NCBI GenBank assembly: GCA_003645255.1 | Contig: QNES01000014.1 | Span: 1-45,981, forward strand | Length of the DNA stretch: 45,981 bases | Source: Gammaproteobacteria bacterium | GTDB lineage: Bacteria > Pseudomonadota > Gammaproteobacteria > Beggiatoales > Beggiatoaceae | Direction: 5' to 3' | Shown here: piece after piece, positions 1 through 9,213 of the stretch | Numbering within the stretch: the first letter of the stretch is position 1 | Layout: every line of letters begins with the position of its first letter | Translations under genes and position numbers: made by a program | The notes under the pieces: model-generated | What the model was told of the DNA's origin: nothing | Database searches by the model: none | The model's input: the letters and a program-made list of their open reading frames with translations, nothing else

Positions 1-111
1 GAACGGTGGAAACGTGATATGAAGTGGTGGAATATCATTCTTGTTACCCTGATAACATGGCCACTTCTGTTAAAATACTTTGTCGTTGATAAGATGATGA
101 AGAAAATATAA
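1..111 (+). CDS. C-terminal tail of a membrane protein (partial)
   Basis: An open frame enters the window and ends at a TAA at 109-111. The 36 visible residues contain a basic, tryptophan-rich stretch, one hydrophobic segment (about residues 13-26) and a lysine-rich end (KMMKKI), as in the last transmembrane helix of an inner-membrane protein with a cytoplasmic tail. The following genes make surface sugars, so a polysaccharide-export or glycosyltransferase protein is possible, but the family cannot be named from this piece. Confidence 0.55.
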   Translation, partial: ERWKRDMKWWNIILVTLITWPLLLKYFVVDKMMKKI

Positions 112-277
112 TATAGATGTTCAAATAATTAATTTCACCAGGGCGAACACACAGGTTCGTTCCTACAAGAACATACGTACTGTAGGGGTCAGACATAAGT
201 GTCTGCCCTTTTTATAAACCTGTCAGGTCTTGGATACCTGACAGGTTTTTGGAAGTTATTTACCTGAACATCTATAG
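112..277. mobile_element. MITE-like element, family C copy 1
   Basis: Non-coding unit bounded by TATAGATGTTCAAATAA on the left and its imperfect complement TTACCTGAACATCTATAG on the right. Related copies lie at 33529-33620 and 36196-36293. Inside are two other repeat types: a unit with AGGGCGAACAC and a facing TGTAGGGG (140-208), and the CCTGTCAGG palindrome (217-250). Confidence 0.6.
217..250 (+). terminator. CCTGTCAGG hairpin with T-tract
   Basis: AAACCTGTCAGGT and ACCTGACAGGTTT form a 13-bp stem with a short loop, followed by T residues. It could terminate transcription of the upstream gene. The same palindrome recurs near 2716, in degenerate form at 5256-5290, and split by a MITE at 40440-40627, so it is also a dispersed repeat. 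Confidence 0.5.
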
Positions 278-340
278 AATGCTTTCGCATCTAATTTGTA
301 TTTGATGTCAATCCCACAAAATACAACACATGATTACAGC

Positions 341-1615
341 ATGATTAAACTCAATGAACTCAAAATTGGCATTGTGGGATTGGGCTATGTTGGCCTTCCA
401 CTGGCGGTAGAAATTGGTAAACGCTATTTTGCCATAGGTCTTGACCTCAAGGCGGAACGAATTGCAGAACTAAAGGTTGGACAAGACAGCACCTGTGAAG
501 TATCACAGGAAGAATTAAAACAAGCCAAACACCTTAACTATACAAGCAATCCAGACGAACTTGCCCAGTGCAATCTTTATATTGTCACAGTTCCCACCCC
601 GCTTGATAGTCATAAACATCCCGATCTGACACTGCTTGAAAAAGCAAGCAAAACAATAGGGGCGTTATTAAGCCATGGTAACATAGTTGTTTATGAATCC
701 ACTGTCTATCCAGGCGCTACCGAGGAAGTTTGTGTACCTATTTTGGAACGGGAATCAAACCTTAAATTCAACAAGGGTTTTTTTGTGGGTTATAGTCCAG
801 AACGCATTAATCCCGGGGATCAAACACACCGTTTGACCAACATCGTTAAAGTCACTTCCGGCTCCACTTCAGCAGCGGCTGAATTAATCAACCAATTCTA
901 TTCTAGCATCATCCGTGCTGGTACTCACAAGGTGAGTAGTCTCCAAGTAGCAGAAGCAGCCAAAGTGATTGAAAACACACAACGGGATGTTAATATTGCT
1001 TTGATCAATGAGCTTGCACTCATTTTCAATCGACTTGGCATTGACACCCACGAAGTATTGGAAGCCGCAGGGACAAAATGGAATTTTTTGCCTTTCCGTC
1101 CAGGATTAGTTGGAGGGCATTGCATTGATGTGGACCCATACTATCTGACCCAAAAGGCTGAAGATATTGGTTATTATCCCGAAATGATTTTGGCAGGGCG
1201 TAGAATCAATGACAACATGGGATTTTATGTTGCGACAGAAGTTATCAAACAGATGGTGCAAAAACGTATTCAAATAACAGAAGCCAATGTTTTAGTTATG
1301 GGACTCACCTTTAAAGAAAATTGTCCCGATCTTCGTAATACCCGTGTTATAGATATCATCCATGAACTGAATGACTATGGCGCGGAAGTTGATGTCTATG
1401 ATCCTTGGGTCAATTTAGATGAAGCGAGACAAGCGTATAATATTAAAGTTATATCAAAAATTAATAATCAGTATGATGCTATTGTACTAGCCGTTGCTCA
1501 TCAGCAGTTTTATGAAATGGGAACTGAAGGCATTCGAGCATTAGCCAAACCCAATTCTGTCATTTACGACATTAAATCCATTTTGCCCATTGATATTGTA
1601 GATGGGCGGCTATAA
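341..1615 (+). CDS. UDP-N-acetylhexosamine 6-dehydrogenase (TviB/WbpO-type)
   Basis: NAD-dependent oxidation of a UDP-(N-acetyl)hexosamine to the uronic acid, a precursor step for capsule or O-antigen. The N-terminal Rossmann motif GLGYVG (residues 13-18 from this start) is followed by the central UDP-sugar dehydrogenase domain with [12 protein letters not shown], which places the catalytic cysteine at residue 261, and by the C-terminal UDP-binding domain ([13 protein letters not shown]). Length of 424 aa fits the family. The frame is open from a TTG at 296 and has another ATG at 305. I chose 341 because [18 protein letters not shown] aligns with family N-termini; no start has a clear Shine-Dalgarno. 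Substrate (GlcNAc or GalNAc form) cannot be decided. The epimerase follows 22 bp later, probably co-transcribed. Confidence 0.87.
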   Translation: MIKLNELKIGIVGLGYVGLPLAVEIGKRYFAIGLDLKAERIAELKVGQDSTCEVSQEELKQAKHLNYTSNPDELAQCNLYIVTVPTPLDSHKHPDLTLLEKASKTIGALLSHGNIVVYESTVYPGATEEVCVPILERESNLKFNKGFFVGYSPERINPGDQTHRLTNIVKVTSGSTSAAAELINQFYSSIIRAGTHKVSSLQVAEAAKVIENTQRDVNIALINELALIFNRLGIDTHEVLEAAGTKWNFLPFRPGLVGGHCIDVDPYYLTQKAEDIGYYPEMILAGRRINDNMGFYVATEVIKQMVQKRIQITEANVLVMGLTFKENCPDLRNTRVIDIIHELNDYGAEVDVYDPWVNLDEARQAYNIKVISKINNQYDAIVLAVAHQQFYEMGTEGIRALAKPNSVIYDIKSILPIDIVDGRL

Positions 1616-1637
1616 TAAAACCACATCAGAAAAATAA

Positions 1638-2654
1638 ATGAAAAACATGAAAGTTCTTGTAACAGGTGCTGCCGGTTTCATCGGCTCGCAACTTTCCAAA
1701 CGCCTCCTAGAACGGGGCAATGAAATTGTGGGTCTTGATAACCTCAATGAATACTATGATATTAACCTCAAAAAAGCGCGTCTTACCCAATTGGAAGAAT
1801 TGCCAAATTTTCGTTTTATAAAATTAGAGTTGGCGGACCGTTCTAGCATCGCTGAACTGTTTGCGCGTGAAAAGTTTAATCGGGTGGTCAATTTAGCAGC
1901 CCAAGCAGGAGTACGTTACTCCATTGAAAATCCCCACGCTTATGTAGATAGCAATGTGGTTGGATTTGTGAATCTCCTTGAGGGTTGCCGACATAACAAT
2001 GTGGAACATTTAGTATTTGCTTCTTCTAGTTCGGTATATGGACTGAATACATTAATGCCTTTTTCTGTGCATCAAAATGTGGATCATCCCATTTCACTGT
2101 ATGCCGCTACGAAAAAAGCGAATGAATTGATGGCGCATACTTATGCTCATTTGTATAATTTGCCCACAACAGGTTTACGTTTCTTCACAGTATATGGTCC
2201 TTGGGGTCGTCCAGATATGGCTTTGTTCAAATTCACCAAAGCGATTTTAGAAGACAAACCAATTGATGTTTATAACTATGGGAAAATGCGGCGTGACTTT
2301 ACTTATATTGATGACATTGTCGAAGGTGTTATAAGAGTTTTAGAGCACATTCCCTCATCGAACCCAGATTGGTCCTCCGATTCTCCTGACCCAAGTACGA
2401 GCCCTGCACCCTATAAGCTCTACAATATTGGTAACAATCAGCCGGTTGAACTCATGCACTACATCGAAACACTGGAAAAGGCTTTGGGAAAACCAGCAAA
2501 AAAGAACATGTTACCCATGCAAGCAGGAGATGTGCCAATGACTTATGCCGATGTGAATGATTTAGAACGAGAAGTCGGTTTCAAACCACAAACATCCATT
2601 GTGGAAGGGATAGGCCATTTTGTTAAATGGTATAAGAGTTATTACAATGACTGA
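1638..2654 (+). CDS. UDP-glucuronate 4-epimerase-like NAD-dependent epimerase
   Basis: Extended short-chain dehydrogenase/reductase acting on a UDP-sugar, most similar in appearance to bacterial UDP-glucuronate 4-epimerases. The NAD-binding glycine motif TGAAGFIG lies at residues 9-16, the serine-rich SSSSVYG around 128-134, and the catalytic YxxxK with Tyr155 and Lys159. NEYYD after the first strand and [15 protein letters not shown] in the C-terminal half are characteristic. Length of 338 aa is normal. It sits just after the dehydrogenase, and the pair would convert a UDP-hexosamine or glucose to an epimerised UDP-uronic acid. The exact sugar is inferred from resemblance only. Confidence 0.85.
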   Translation: MKNMKVLVTGAAGFIGSQLSKRLLERGNEIVGLDNLNEYYDINLKKARLTQLEELPNFRFIKLELADRSSIAELFAREKFNRVVNLAAQAGVRYSIENPHAYVDSNVVGFVNLLEGCRHNNVEHLVFASSSSVYGLNTLMPFSVHQNVDHPISLYAATKKANELMAHTYAHLYNLPTTGLRFFTVYGPWGRPDMALFKFTKAILEDKPIDVYNYGKMRRDFTYIDDIVEGVIRVLEHIPSSNPDWSSDSPDPSTSPAPYKLYNIGNNQPVELMHYIETLEKALGKPAKKNMLPMQAGDVPMTYADVNDLEREVGFKPQTSIVEGIGHFVKWYKSYYND

Positions 2655-2980
2655 AAACTTGAAAGAAGATAAAAAACGACCGTACTCTACATTAAATCGG
2701 TATAATGTCTACTATAAAAGACCTGACAGGTCTGAGAACTTTTATTTTTCTGAAAAGGGCGGCGACAGGGTCGTAGTGAAATATGATTAACAGTTTAAGT
2801 TGCCCAGGTTGCCAAAATCGCATTTCTTGACCAGACTGATAACGAATTTATTAATTAATCTACTCCCACATAAAAAATTTTCTATTAAGAAAGCGACTGT
2901 TTATAACAATCTTGTATCGTTCTGATGATAAAAACTATATCCTGATACTCACTCAATAGGCGTGTGAAAAGAAAACTTCA
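2655..2980. other. Intergenic stretch, no convincing gene
   Basis: 326 bp holding a CCTGACAGG palindrome (about 2716-2736) and a short frame (2784-2831, MINSLSCPGCQNRIS) whose CPGC pair recalls the zinc-ribbon start of some methyltransferases, but it stops at once. It may be a gene remnant; nothing else coding was seen. The motif CGGTATAATGTCT at 2698 recurs near 41240. Confidence 0.4.
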
Positions 2981-4201
2981 ATGCTTGAAAAAAACTCAAC
3001 TTCCCATCAATCACAAACGGAAAATGAATATTGCGATGGTGTCATTCACTTCGGCAACGTCGATTGGTGGTATCACAATCGCGGACATGCCTCCGTAAGG
3101 ATGGCAACACGTATAGCCCGGCGCGTACCAACCGTTTGGATCAATAGTATTGGTATGCGTATGCCAGTCCCCGGCAAAACTGAAATAGCATGGGCAAGAT
3201 ATTGGCGAAAACTTAAAAGCCTCACTCGTGGGCTAAAGCGCGATCCCAAAACAGGACTATATATCTATAGTCCGATTTTCGTACCCCGCTATTCACCGAC
3301 TATGTTGAATTTCAATGGTTGGCTATTGTCGCTCCAAGTCAAAATCGTCTGTTGGCGATTGAAAATTAAGCACCCCTCTGCGATAGTATCTATGCCCACC
3401 ATGACTCCTGCTGTTGAACGAGGAAAATGGGTAAAAGTCGTATTTGATCGCTGTGATGATTTCACCACATTGCCGGAGGCTGATAAAGATCAGGTTTGGG
3501 CATTAGAAAAGCGGTTATTGGAAATTTCCAATGCTGCGGCTTATGTGCATGAAGGTTTAATGGAACGCGAATTAGGATTAGTCAAAGAGTCTGTACTGAT
3601 TGGTCATGGGGTGGACTTTGAGCAATTTGTGACTGCCCGTCCAATTGAAGGGCAACGCGCTCCCATTCCTGAATCCATGCGTGATTTGCCAAAGCCTATT
3701 ATTGGCTTCTACGGTGGTATGGACGAATACCGTATGGACGTAGAACTGATGATCAAGATCGCTCGCCATATACACCCCGGCACTTTGGTACTGATTGGAC
3801 CTAAACAAATGGATTTGTCGCGTGTCCTTGCCGAAAAAAATGTGAAACACATTGCTCAAGTTTCTCCCAAAGATTTAGCAGCTCATGCAGCCCATTTTGA
3901 TGTAGGCATTATTCCATTTCTGCAAAACGAATTTAATGAAATGTGCAACCCCACGAAACTAAAAGAATATTTAGCGTTGGGGTATCCTATCGTCGTCATG
4001 AAGTTGCCCGCCTTTCAGGCTCATGAATCATTAATTTATACTGCTAACTCACACGACGAATTTTTAGTTAGAATTGATAAAGCACTCAAGGAAAACGAGC
4101 CATCGCTGATTGAAAAGCGACGAGTAGCGGTGTCGGGGAGTAGTTGGGATAAGGTAGCGGCACGGGTTGCTGAGTTATTGGCGGTTCCAATTGAGTTTTA
4201 A
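2981..4201 (+). CDS. Glycosyltransferase, GT-B fold (group 1-like)
   Basis: Predicted sugar transferase of 406 aa. The N-terminal part opens with HFGNVDWWYHNRG and TVWINSIGMR, typical of cytosolic GT-B enzymes without a signal peptide. The C-terminal donor-binding half has PIIGFYGGMDEYRMDVEL, LVLIGPKQ, and PFLQNEFNEMCNPTKLKEYLALGYPIV, which matches the nucleotide-sugar binding region of group 1 and TuaH-like transferases. It lies between the UDP-sugar genes and a GHMP sugar kinase, supporting a role in building a surface polysaccharide. Donor and acceptor are unknown. No clear Shine-Dalgarno; the start at 2981 gives a reasonable N-terminus. Confidence 0.75.
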   Translation: MLEKNSTSHQSQTENEYCDGVIHFGNVDWWYHNRGHASVRMATRIARRVPTVWINSIGMRMPVPGKTEIAWARYWRKLKSLTRGLKRDPKTGLYIYSPIFVPRYSPTMLNFNGWLLSLQVKIVCWRLKIKHPSAIVSMPTMTPAVERGKWVKVVFDRCDDFTTLPEADKDQVWALEKRLLEISNAAAYVHEGLMERELGLVKESVLIGHGVDFEQFVTARPIEGQRAPIPESMRDLPKPIIGFYGGMDEYRMDVELMIKIARHIHPGTLVLIGPKQMDLSRVLAEKNVKHIAQVSPKDLAAHAAHFDVGIIPFLQNEFNEMCNPTKLKEYLALGYPIVVMKLPAFQAHESLIYTANSHDEFLVRIDKALKENEPSLIEKRRVAVSGSSWDKVAARVAELLAVPIEF

Positions 4202-4231
4202 ACCTGAAGGTTGCCCTTAGAAATAATCAGT

Positions 4232-4263
4232 AGAAATCCGATTTTTTCAAAAATCGGATTTCT
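4232..4263. terminator. Palindrome F copy 1 (AAATCCGAT hairpin)
   Basis: AGAAATCCGATTTTT pairs with AAAAATCGGATTTCT, a 15-bp stem with T-rich arm, between the glycosyltransferase and GHMP kinase genes. Identical or near-identical hairpins are at 6597-6629, 12853-12882 (imperfect) and 17836-17866. It works as a plausible bidirectional terminator and is also a dispersed repeat. Confidence 0.6.
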
Positions 4264-4292
4264 TAATAATTTATAATTGAAAACTGAAAACC

Positions 4293-5240
4293 ATGATGAT
4301 CATCACAAAATGTCCCCTGCGGGTTTCCTTAGTTGGAGGATCAACGGACCTTCAAGCCTTTATTGATAAGTATGGACGAGGCAGTGTGATTAGTTTTCCA
4401 TCTACCCTTTATACCTATATCACAATTCACGATAATCACACTGATAAATACATCATTAACTATTCAAAAAAAGAAGAAGTCGATGATGCCACTGAAATCA
4501 AAAATGATGTTGCCCGTGAAGGGCTGATTTATTTTGATGTTGGTCCCGTGACAGTCACCTTTAATACTGATATTCTTTCTGAAGGTTCAGGTTTAGCCTC
4601 ATCTTCTTCCTATACCATTGCTATTGTCAAAGCCTTATCCATGTACAAGGGCATCAATTTATCTGATTTTGAAATATGCCGCCTTGCCCTAGAACTAGAA
4701 CGCAACTTTAACCCACTCACTGGCTATCAAGATGGCTATGGCTCCGGTATCGGCGGATTCAAGCGCATTGATTTTCATAAAGATCGTCGCCCCCTGTTTC
4801 GCTATTTGGATGTTGCCTTTCTGGAAAAGTATGATATGTATCTTGTCAATACTGGCATTAAACGGAGTTCTACCCCTGTTTTACAAAGTGTTAATGTAGA
4901 AAAAAGTGCCACTCTTTTGCCTCTGGTTGACGAAATGGAAACAGCGATTGAAGCGAATGACTATGATGCTTTTGAACGTATTTTCAACGAAGGTTGGAAA
5001 CAAAAAAAAGCCACCTCCAACATGATAACGGCTAATCCAAAGATTAAACAAATGGATGAATTATTTGCCAAAAATCCAAAAATCCACGCGGTTAAACTGA
5101 GCGGTGCCGGTGGAGGTGGTTATTTTCTACTCTTGTGTGACAAGCATGTCGATGCTATCATGCACCAAGCCTTTGATAATATTGGAAAAATAACCAAAAT
5201 TCACGCAAATTCCCAAGGTGTGGTAGGAATTGAAGTTTAA
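4293..5240 (+). CDS. GHMP-family sugar kinase, D-glycero-D-manno-heptose 7-phosphate kinase type
   Basis: ATP-dependent phosphorylation of a sugar 1-OH, most probably in nucleotide-activated heptose synthesis (HddA-like). Motif 1 is near the N-terminus (CPLRVSLVGGSTDL), motif 2 is EGSGLASSSS at residues 97-106 (phosphate loop), motif 3 is SGAGGGG at 270-276. Length of 315 aa fits the family. The YQDGYGSGIGGFK stretch is typical of the heptose/fucose kinase branch. Just before the ATG lies a degenerate AAACTGA heptamer instead of a strong ribosome site. Next to dehydrogenase, epimerase and glycosyltransferase genes, it fits O-antigen or capsule synthesis. The rest of the ADP/GDP-heptose pathway is not in the window, so the substrate is inferred. 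Confidence 0.8.
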   Translation: MMIITKCPLRVSLVGGSTDLQAFIDKYGRGSVISFPSTLYTYITIHDNHTDKYIINYSKKEEVDDATEIKNDVAREGLIYFDVGPVTVTFNTDILSEGSGLASSSSYTIAIVKALSMYKGINLSDFEICRLALELERNFNPLTGYQDGYGSGIGGFKRIDFHKDRRPLFRYLDVAFLEKYDMYLVNTGIKRSSTPVLQSVNVEKSATLLPLVDEMETAIEANDYDAFERIFNEGWKQKKATSNMITANPKIKQMDELFAKNPKIHAVKLSGAGGGGYFLLLCDKHVDAIMHQAFDNIGKITKIHANSQGVVGIEV

Positions 5241-5255
5241 GACAAAGTGGTATAA

Positions 5256-5290
5256 ACATGACAGGTTTTTGAAACCGGTCATGTTTTTTT
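5256..5290 (+). terminator. Rho-independent terminator after the GHMP kinase
   Basis: ACATGACAGGTTT and AAACCGGTCATGT form a stem with a short loop followed by seven T. It lies 16 bp after the kinase stop and directly in front of the convergent TIR gene, so it can serve both strands. Confidence 0.75.
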
Positions 5291-5295
5291 GGAGC

Positions 5296-6153
5296 CTAAC
5301 CTTGCAATTTCTCCAAATCACGATTAGTTTTTTCAACCGCCTCCTCCAGTTCTTCCATTTTGGCTTCAATTTGTTCCAGTTGTTCATTGATAGCCTGTCT
5401 ATTAGCTTCAGGAAGATTCAATTGCAGTGATTGAGTCTTAGTTTCATAGTCTTTCTCTAAGCTAGTTATTTTTTTCAAAAGACTCACTTTTTCACTTTCA
5501 AGGCGTGACTTTTTCAAAGTCTTTGTACGAGATAATTTTTTCTCATCAGTTACCTCAGCTTTTGCCAATTCCTCTTTCCGTAACTGCTTAAGCTTACCGG
5601 CTAATTCAAAAGCCAAATCCGCTAACCGGGTGTAATATTCCGGTTCCAAATCAGGATTAGGTTTAGGAATACCCATAATACGTGCTATGCCCGTATCCGG
5701 ATCAGGTCGCCAAAATTGATAACCCCGCAATTTCTCAAATTCTGGCAGTTTTTCATCCTGATCTAAACGTTGCGTCTCAACCATAAATAAACGTCCAGAT
5801 TCTGTATCCATCTGCTCTAAAAAGGTGTTAAATTCTAAGCGACACCAAGGTGAAGCAAGATAGCCAGGAGACACAATAAATAACACCGTAGCGGAATTTT
5901 TGACTTGCTTATCAATAAATTGCGTAACCGATTCATTCCCTGGCAACCCTGCATCATCCATCCACAATGAATAACTATCGGCTCGCCCTAACTGTTTAGC
6001 CAATTCTTTTTTTAATCCATCCAAAATTAAGGTTGATACCCAACCTCTTTTCCGCCCTGTCACTTTATCAACTTCTGCCCCTGGCAAGGGATCATTATCC
6101 ACACGAGCATAACTGATAAAAATGTCGTGTTCATAATTGGGAACGTAAGACAT
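5296..6153 (-). CDS. TIR-domain protein with C-terminal coiled coil
   Basis: 285 aa. Residues about 8-150 form a TIR domain: HDIFISYARVDN in the first strand, SLWMDDAGLPG in the BB-loop region, then SPGYLASPWCRLEF. Glu107 in the WCRLE motif is where the catalytic glutamate of NAD-hydrolysing TIR domains sits, so enzymatic activity is plausible. Residues about 185-285 are rich in K, E and L with heptad-like spacing, a probable coiled coil for oligomerisation. The start is supported by AAGGT about 9 nt upstream. Bacterial TIR proteins act in anti-phage defence or as effectors; no recognised partner (ThsA, Argonaute, cyclase) is adjacent, only an ATPase remnant. Function beyond the fold is inference. 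Confidence 0.8.
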   Translation of the reverse strand: MSYVPNYEHDIFISYARVDNDPLPGAEVDKVTGRKRGWVSTLILDGLKKELAKQLGRADSYSLWMDDAGLPGNESVTQFIDKQVKNSATVLFIVSPGYLASPWCRLEFNTFLEQMDTESGRLFMVETQRLDQDEKLPEFEKLRGYQFWRPDPDTGIARIMGIPKPNPDLEPEYYTRLADLAFELAGKLKQLRKEELAKAEVTDEKKLSRTKTLKKSRLESEKVSLLKKITSLEKDYETKTQSLQLNLPEANRQAINEQLEQIEAKMEELEEAVEKTNRDLEKLQG

Positions 6154-6180
6154 AATATCTACCTTCAGGAATTTTATATA

Positions 6181-6212
6181 GAAATACCATATTTTGAAAA
6201 TATGGTATTTCT
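6181..6212. repeat. Perfect hairpin upstream of the TIR gene
   Basis: GAAATACCATATTTT and its complement form a 14-15 bp stem with almost no loop, 28 bp before the TIR start. It resembles palindrome F in its GAAAT..ATTTC ends but has a different core. Confidence 0.55.
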
Positions 6213-6326
6213 TTCAGACTATTGTATATATAAATTATAACCAATTTTAAGACTTGATGATCAAGTTTTTTAAAAAAACGACTTAATCTATCTATATTTA
6301 TCCTTGTAAAGAAGGATAAAAAAACG

Positions 6327-6587
6327 ATGAAAACACTATTTAAACGTCTAATCACTGACTTTCACGAATCACCCGCTAAACCGGTTATACCCCAGTTAGT
6401 TAACATTAGTTACGACATCAGTTATCCAAACACTAAGAATAGGGAAATCAAAGCATTACAAGAAGGGATAACATACTTTAAACTGAACAAAGCCCTCTTG
6501 ATTACTCAGAATCAAGAGGATATCCTGAAAATTGATGTAAAAACAATTGTAATCAAGCCTTTATGGAAATGGTTGTTGGAAACCTGA
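6327..6587 (+). pseudogene. C-terminal remnant of a DUF4143-type AAA ATPase
   Basis: 86 residues read like the very end of the large family of archaeal/bacterial AAA ATPases with DUF4143 and a C-terminal nuclease-like domain: LVNISYDISYPNTKNREIKAL, then ALLITQNQEDILKID, then IKPLWKWLLE. In full-length relatives these motifs close a protein of about 400 residues, and the P-loop, Walker B and DUF4143 parts are missing here. The 170 bp upstream are AT-rich and carry no ATPase sequence, so the gene has decayed or moved by recombination. A short standalone protein starting at 6327 is possible but unlikely. Confidence 0.65.
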
Positions 6588-6596
6588 CTAAACTAT

Positions 6597-6629
6597 AGAA
6601 ATCCGATTTTTGGGAAAAATCGGATTTCT
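6597..6629. terminator. Palindrome F copy 2, between convergent genes
   Basis: AGAAATCCGATTTTT and AAAAATCGGATTTCT form a 15-bp stem with a GGG loop. It fills the gap between the + strand ATPase remnant and the stop of the - strand glycosyltransferase, an ideal position for a two-way terminator. Confidence 0.65.
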
Positions 6630-7795
6630 CATGAGTTAAAAACCTGTTTATATAAACTAGACATTTTCTCAGCAACCTTTTTAATATCAAAAACTTGTTC
6701 AAAACGCAGTCGCCCCGCTTTCCCCAAACGAATGCGCAGCTTTGGATTATCAATCATTTGTTGTAGGATTTTCGCCAAGGCACTTGAATCTTGTAAAGGT
6801 ACCAGTAGCCCTGTCTCTTTGATTACCCAAGATACCCCTGAACCAGGAATCATAGTAGCAACGATGGGTTTACCATAACGCATCGCTTCTAGGAATACGA
6901 CACCAAAAGCCTCAGTGCGTTCTAATGAGGCTAAACAAAAAACATCACAAGTTGCAAACAAAGCCGTCAACTCTGCATCCTTACAATAACCCAATAATCG
7001 AACTTTATGACTAAGGTTTAATGCGACAATGAGATTTTCTAAGTATTGGCGCACTTCACCGCTACCAACAATAAACAATTGTGCGTCGTGAACTTGAGCC
7101 ATCGCACGTATTAACACCTCATGTCCCTTATAATAAGTCAACCGTCCAACCGTCAAAATCCTGATTTTACCTTTTATCCATTGTTGCTCTGCCCAATGTT
7201 TAGCTTGGGGTGCCGAAGTGGGTAAGCGGGATTGGGCGATACCCAAGGGAATCACTTGACATTTTTCTCGCCAGGGTTGCAATGCGGTGCTAGAAGCTAA
7301 ATAGGGAGGTGAAGTAGCAATGATGGTATGTGCGTTGGCAAGTAATTGGTATTCAAAGGGACGATAAAATTTGTAAGCTATTGATAATGCTTGATTTAAT
7401 TCTGAAACCACATCAGAATGCCAATGAATAACCCAAGGAATCTGTTTAGCACGGGTGAGCCATAATGCGAAAAAAGCGGAGGTATTAGGCAAATGCAAGT
7501 GCAATAGTTGCGGTTGAAATATTTGCAGGACCCGATTAAACCAAAATGGAAAATGGGGACTGACAGGCGCATATAGCAATCTACCATAACTAGGAGTGCG
7601 GTAAACCATCTGATGATGCCACATTTCAGCTTGTACTGGTGCTAAGAAACGCGAAAATTGAGGCTGATGATCATGCACGATGGCACTCACAATATCGCCT
7701 TGCTCAACTTGTGCAAACATCAAATCAGCCAGGAAATTTTCAATACCCCCGGCGAAGGGGGGGAAATATTTACCCAGGTGTAAAATACGGAACAT
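6629..7795 (-). CDS. Glycosyltransferase family 4
   Basis: 388 aa GT-B enzyme. The N-terminus MFRILHLGKYFPPFAGGIENFL has the glycine-rich acceptor loop of GT4. The C-terminal half has ILTVGRLTYYKGHEVLIRA, a donor-site signature, and the EX7E motif in TEAFGVVFLEAMRYGKP. The frame extends upstream to 7837, but that extension overlaps the preceding prepilin gene and lacks family sequence, so the ATG at 7795 is preferred, 22 bp after the prepilin stop. It is the last gene of the - strand pilus-like operon. It may glycosylate pilin or add sugar to the surface polysaccharide; this is inference from position. Confidence 0.85.
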   Translation of the reverse strand: MFRILHLGKYFPPFAGGIENFLADLMFAQVEQGDIVSAIVHDHQPQFSRFLAPVQAEMWHHQMVYRTPSYGRLLYAPVSPHFPFWFNRVLQIFQPQLLHLHLPNTSAFFALWLTRAKQIPWVIHWHSDVVSELNQALSIAYKFYRPFEYQLLANAHTIIATSPPYLASSTALQPWREKCQVIPLGIAQSRLPTSAPQAKHWAEQQWIKGKIRILTVGRLTYYKGHEVLIRAMAQVHDAQLFIVGSGEVRQYLENLIVALNLSHKVRLLGYCKDAELTALFATCDVFCLASLERTEAFGVVFLEAMRYGKPIVATMIPGSGVSWVIKETGLLVPLQDSSALAKILQQMIDNPKLRIRLGKAGRLRFEQVFDIKKVAEKMSSLYKQVFNS

Positions 7796-7817
7796 TGATA
7801 ACCAGTGATTTTTAAAG

Positions 7818-8525
7818 TTATGGAGGCCATCTGCCAACTGCAGCTAAGCGATTCAATAAAATGTATTTAGGTAACCAAGTTAATAGATCATCAAATTGAT
7901 CTTCTACATATACGTCTTGGACATAGTCGTGCTTATCTCCGATTTCATCATTACTGCATATAGCATCAGAATTAGGGATTCCATCCGCATCATTATCATT
8001 ATCAGGTCGTCCATTTTTACCACAAGAAAAAATAATAGCTACTATGTTAGCTCTATAAGAGCTATCATTGAAAATATTCAATTGATAAGCCTGTCTATCT
8101 GTTACTTTTAGACTGTTTTCTGTTTTTCCCACTGGTGCAGTGATACTTGTATAAATACCATCGCTATTACTAAACCACCCATCCACTCGATAACGAAACG
8201 GATTTCCCCACGCATCATATCTACCGACACCTAAATCAGCCCAAGGCAAATATCCATCTGAATGATCATAAGTATCACATCTCCATCCTTTTAAATCTCT
8301 TCCTGTTTCTTTACCATTGTCATCTACGGCAGGACAAGGTAAATATCCATGAATCACAGCAAATCCTAACAACGCTTCTTTAATTTTTTCTAAACGTTGT
8401 TGAGTAAGTTCGATTCTTTGTTGATCCCAATATTCAGTTAATGGAATCAATAAACTACCTATCAAACTGACAATAACGAATACTAATGCTATTTCAATTA
8501 AAGTAAAACCGTATAATTCTTTCAT
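7818..8525 (-). CDS. Prepilin-like protein with type IV N-methylation signal (third of three)
   Basis: 235 aa. The class III signal MKELYG^FTLIE (cleavage after Gly6, Glu at +5) is followed by a hydrophobic helix to about residue 29 and a coil. The globular part holds a signature shared with the two upstream genes: KEALLGFAVIH, LPCP (62-65), LPWADLGVGRYDAWGNPFRYRV, AIIFSCGKNG and a C-terminal DDLLTWLPKYILLNRLAAVGRWPP. It should be processed by PilD and inserted in a type IV pilus or type II-secretion-like fibre. The subunit role (minor pilin or pseudopilin) cannot be named. Confidence 0.82.
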   Translation of the reverse strand: MKELYGFTLIEIALVFVIVSLIGSLLIPLTEYWDQQRIELTQQRLEKIKEALLGFAVIHGYLPCPAVDDNGKETGRDLKGWRCDTYDHSDGYLPWADLGVGRYDAWGNPFRYRVDGWFSNSDGIYTSITAPVGKTENSLKVTDRQAYQLNIFNDSSYRANIVAIIFSCGKNGRPDNDNDADGIPNSDAICSNDEIGDKHDYVQDVYVEDQFDDLLTWLPKYILLNRLAAVGRWPP

Positions 8526-8547
8526 AATGAATTGCCTTAATGTTTTA

Positions 8548-9192
8548 TCAAGGGAGCCATTTTTTAGCAGCGACTAAACGATTAATTAAAATACTTTTAG
8601 GTAACCAAATTAATATATCATCAAAGGTGTTTTCTACATAGGCATCCTGAGCATAGATGTGATCCACTACACCACTGTTTTCAGCATTGGCTTGTCTATC
8701 TTTACCATAAGAAAATATGATAGCTACCACACGGGAAGTTGTCGTTTCACTTTCTGGAGCAACTAATTTTATAGGTGTCATCAGATGTGTATCCTGCACC
8801 ACTAATCCGCTAGAGGTATTGGGTGGAATGGGAGCAAGTGGATCTGTAGGAACAAGTTGAACTGTATACTTGCTATCAACTCGATAACGAAACGGGTTTC
8901 CCCATGTATCATATCTGCCTACCCCTAAAACTCTCCAAGGTATATTACCTTCATTATTACAAGTTGATTCTAAACCATTTTCATCTGAAGCAGGACAAGG
9001 CAAACGATTGTGCAGGACAGCAAACCCTAACAACGCTTCTTTAATTTCATCTAAACGTTGTTGTGTGATATTGATTCTTTTTTGCTCTATCTGTTTAGGC
9101 AATGGAAATAATAAACTACCCATCAGTAAGCCCAGAATAATTAAAACCAGTGCCATTTCAATTAAAGTAAAACCGAAGACAATTTTCATCAC
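8548..9192 (-). CDS. Prepilin-like protein (second of three)
   Basis: 214 aa with MMKIVFG^FTLIEMA (cleavage after Gly7, Glu12 at +5), a transmembrane segment to about residue 30, then the same globular signature as its neighbours: KEALLGFAVLH, LPCP at 64-67, IPWRVLGVGRYDTWGNPFRYRV, AIIFSYGKD and DDILIWLPKSILINRLVAAKKWLP. Spacing to the flanking prepilin genes is about 20 bp, so the three are one transcription unit. Tandem duplication is evident from order and sequence. Confidence 0.82.
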   Translation of the reverse strand: MMKIVFGFTLIEMALVLIILGLLMGSLLFPLPKQIEQKRINITQQRLDEIKEALLGFAVLHNRLPCPASDENGLESTCNNEGNIPWRVLGVGRYDTWGNPFRYRVDSKYTVQLVPTDPLAPIPPNTSSGLVVQDTHLMTPIKLVAPESETTTSRVVAIIFSYGKDRQANAENSGVVDHIYAQDAYVENTFDDILIWLPKSILINRLVAAKKWLP

Positions 9193-9213
9193 TTTTAAGT
9201 CAGACTATTAGAG

